Positions 62,041 to 64,000 of a stretch of 64,000 nucleotides of DNA are shown here, in pieces. Where the stretch lies: contig JABWDB010000001.1 in assembly GCA_019614645.1 (NCBI GenBank), positions 27,025,501 to 27,089,500 on the forward strand, given 5' to 3'. Under the pieces are notes generated by a model. That model saw only the letters and a list, made by a program, of their open reading frames with translations. It ran no database searches and was not told the DNA's origin. The position numbers and the translations under genes were made by a program. Source of the DNA: Stratiolaelaps scimitus (taxonomy: Eukaryota > Arthropoda > Arachnida > Mesostigmata > Laelapidae). How positions within the stretch are numbered: the first letter of the stretch is position 1; each line of letters begins with the position of its first letter.

Positions 62041-62865
62041 AAGCGAGCTTAAGCATTGTGCAATTGCAGCTCCTTTAATAAATCAATAAATTTTACCATT
62101 TACCATTATCTGGTAAATCCATTAAGAAGCGAAAACAAAATGGTGCAACAAACTGACACCGGTTCCGAGGTCAAAAGCAGTTCTAGTCGTACCCTTTGTT
62201 TGCTTTCATATAATTTGCAATTGCTTAATTTATTCCTTTAACGCAAAAAAATTCATTTTTGTTCATTCTTGACATGACATACGGCTATCTCGCTTCTACG
62301 GAACAAACTAACGCCGCTGTTTGTGAAATTACTCAGAAGTGTCTAAGAACAGAGGTGAAGTTCGCGTCTACAAAAACTGCGCTCCTGTTTTAGACAATGC
62401 AGTTAGGTAACCAGTTCCCTAAAGTGGACTCATCGCCGACCCGAATGCTACAAGAATTACATAGCTCCGGGTTTTTTCGTTGATAGCTGGCTTTCAGCCC
62501 TTCCTCCACCAGGAACTTCTTAGCACTTAACCGTATGGCATTACTACGAGAGACGTCGGCAATTAGGCTGTGTCAAAACCTATCTATAAGTTGAGTCATC
62601 CCTTTGTTTACAACGTCGTTAGTATCGTATATTAAATCCAATGATTGGAGTCCTGTGATGCCTATATCTGACAGGCCGTTTCAGCTCGAAGTGATTATGC
62701 GAAGAACTTCAATTACGTCTTCGAGTTACGTTATACTCCCAATGAATCATAACTGAGAGGCAAGCAAATCGGCCTTTATCAGTGTACCAAACACCCAGTT
62801 AATATAATGTTGATATCAGTGCGGGTTTGTCTTCAATAAGAGACATTACACTGAAAGTAATTATA

Positions 62866-63560
62866 TTAGGCTGTCCCCTTCAAACTGTCGCCTCTTTAAA
62901 TGCCAATAACTTTTGAACTAAATGAGTTAGAATAAAGATATTTTGGTATGAGTTAGAGGCGTATAAGCCTTCAAATTAGATGTCGAACACTCCACACGCA
63001 TTTTCATCTGTTCAGCACTCAGTATATAGGGAACCCATTTTGCATTGATTTTCTTCATCTTCAGTACATTGGTGACAATTTTATGACATGTCACCCGAGG
63101 AATCCCAGTTTCAGCCGACAAAGACCTTATGGACCAAGCTCTAGTTTGCTCAAAAGCTGCCTTGATTCTGTCAATCCGTTCGTCCCTCGTTGCACCTGAT
63201 TTGTGGTCCCCGCCTCGGTGGTCATCGGTGTCCATATCTCCACTGTTAAATCGCTTGCACCAACTTTGCACCGTTCGCAGGCATAAGGCAGACCTGCCGT
63301 ACGCGTTCACTAATTGTCGATGGATTTCAGCTGGAGGGTGTTTTTGGAGAAACAAAAACTTGATGTTTTCCCGTTGATTTTTGGGGGAATTTGAACTTTC
63401 TGCTGCAGTGTCCATCTTTCTGATCGTATCGAAACCACTTAGTGTTCGAAAGGAAGCCACGTTCCTGCCGCGTGCCCACTCCAAAAATTAACGCATTGTA
63501 TCGCGTAGTTCGGATTGTGCGCCATTCGAAGGGCGCGACAGTTTGAATGGGACAGCCTAA
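62866..63560 (-). mobile_element. mariner-like element, internally deleted
   Basis: The 695-bp element is bounded by TA target duplications (62864-62865 and 63561-63562). The left end TTAGGCTGTCCCCTTCAAAC and the right end in reverse complement agree over about 27 bases with one mismatch. A full mariner is about 1.3 kb, so roughly half is missing. The ends are intact enough that a transposase supplied elsewhere could in principle recognise them. Confidence 0.92.
62927..63415 (-). pseudogene. mariner transposase remnant: DNA-binding half only
   Basis: Counting from the Met at 63415, the frame runs 162 codons. It keeps the two N-terminal helix-turn-helix regions (ENIKFLFLQKHPPAEIHRQL, then LRTVQSWCKRF and WSIRSLSAETGIPR) and the linker KWVPYILSAEQ that normally precedes the catalytic domain. 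It then jumps to a stretch usually found just before the 3' end and stops. All three catalytic aspartates are lost. The frame itself is undamaged, so a DNA-binding-only protein could be made if it were transcribed. Confidence 0.88.
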
Positions 63561-63562
63561 TA

Positions 63563-64000
63563 GTTATGATATTAGAATACGATAGAGAGAATAGCGATGA
63601 GTTGAACGAATGTGAAAATTGCAAGAAATTGTAAAAAAACACTGAAACAAATTCAATAAGTGATGTTCCTATCAGTGATTTGTGCGTTTCGATGTGCTAA
63701 AGAAGCAGCGATAACAATGGATGGCAGTAAGGAATGAATTATACAACAATTAAACGATCACTATAAATGCTGAAACTGGATACTAAAGTATCATAAAGTA
63801 AAAGTCCGGGTCCACGCCTACTATGTTTTTTTTTACTTCAGGAGAAACTTGTGTATCTAGTCTTATCTTCTATAAGGGACATGCTGGAGATATGAGTTTT
63901 CTCCTCGGGAATGCGAGAATTTCAGGAAACCAATTGTAAGGCCACTACAGTATGCAATTTCGCAGATATTGCCCAAAAGCAGTTCGCGTTAGCACGGACC
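63563..64000. other. Window end, no feature seen
   Basis: The sequence right of the mariner element is AT-rich with stops in all frames and shows no repeat or gene I can support. Confidence 0.4.

Larger units (their letters stand above)
52757..62865. other. AT-rich intergenic stretch without a confident gene
   Basis: It contains a homopolymeric A run (52920-52936), tandemly duplicated short blocks near 56556-56600, a GC-richer patch at 58.35-58.95 kb, a hexanucleotide tail at 60478-60502 and a tRNA-like relic near 61962-62040. Weak exon candidates lie at 55.3 kb and 57.6-58.5 kb. None has a recognisable domain. Confidence 0.4.

Noticed and set aside
1..64000. CRISPR arrays, operons, ribosome binding sites and rRNA
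   Set aside because: Spliced genes and repeat types show this is animal nuclear DNA; no spaced direct-repeat array or rRNA-like segment was seen.

Overview
This is eukaryotic, clearly animal, genomic DNA. Genes are split by GT-AG introns, long non-coding stretches carry AT, GA and triplet microsatellites, and cut-and-paste elements and tRNA-derived short repeats are scattered through it. The recognisable proteins (a CD36-family receptor and a PNMT/NNMT-type methyltransferase), the Tc1 and mariner remnants and the compact introns fit an arthropod. A mite or other chelicerate is my best guess, but the sequence alone does not prove it.

Layout. About 1-12.6 kb has no gene I can defend; it holds one clear SINE copy, one possible SINE head, microsatellites and a weak membrane-type ORF on the minus strand. 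About 12.6-19.7 kb is GC-rich and full of CAG/CTG, GAT and CT/GA runs. It looks like promoter, 5' leader and first-intron sequence, not protein-coding DNA. A plus-strand CD36/scavenger receptor class B gene can be assembled exon by exon, with the body at 28.9-35.5 kb and a probable first coding exon at 17.69 kb, which makes an 11-kb first intron. That intron contains a 763-bp Tc1-like element with 216-bp inverted repeats, a SINE, and an unexplained 200-codon ORF.

39.3-40.26 kb is an uninterrupted 320-codon methyltransferase gene. 40.3-49.2 kb is mostly non-coding, with a SINE fragment and one possible minus-strand secreted-peptide exon. 49.2-50.9 kb is a four-exon gene for a small secreted protein with 12 cysteines that I cannot assign to a family; all splice phases agree. 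A tRNA-Lys(TTT) gene lies on the minus strand at 52.7 kb. 53-62.8 kb is AT-rich intergenic sequence with weak exon candidates, a LINE-type 3' tail and a tRNA-like relic. A mariner deletion derivative with intact ends and TA duplications sits at 62.87-63.56 kb.

Nothing suggests that the three protein genes work as one unit; they look like independent transcription units. The most novel items are the 12-cysteine secreted protein, the long cysteine-rich N-terminal tail of the CD36 receptor, the SINE family, and the long-inverted-repeat Tc1 element inside the receptor's first intron.
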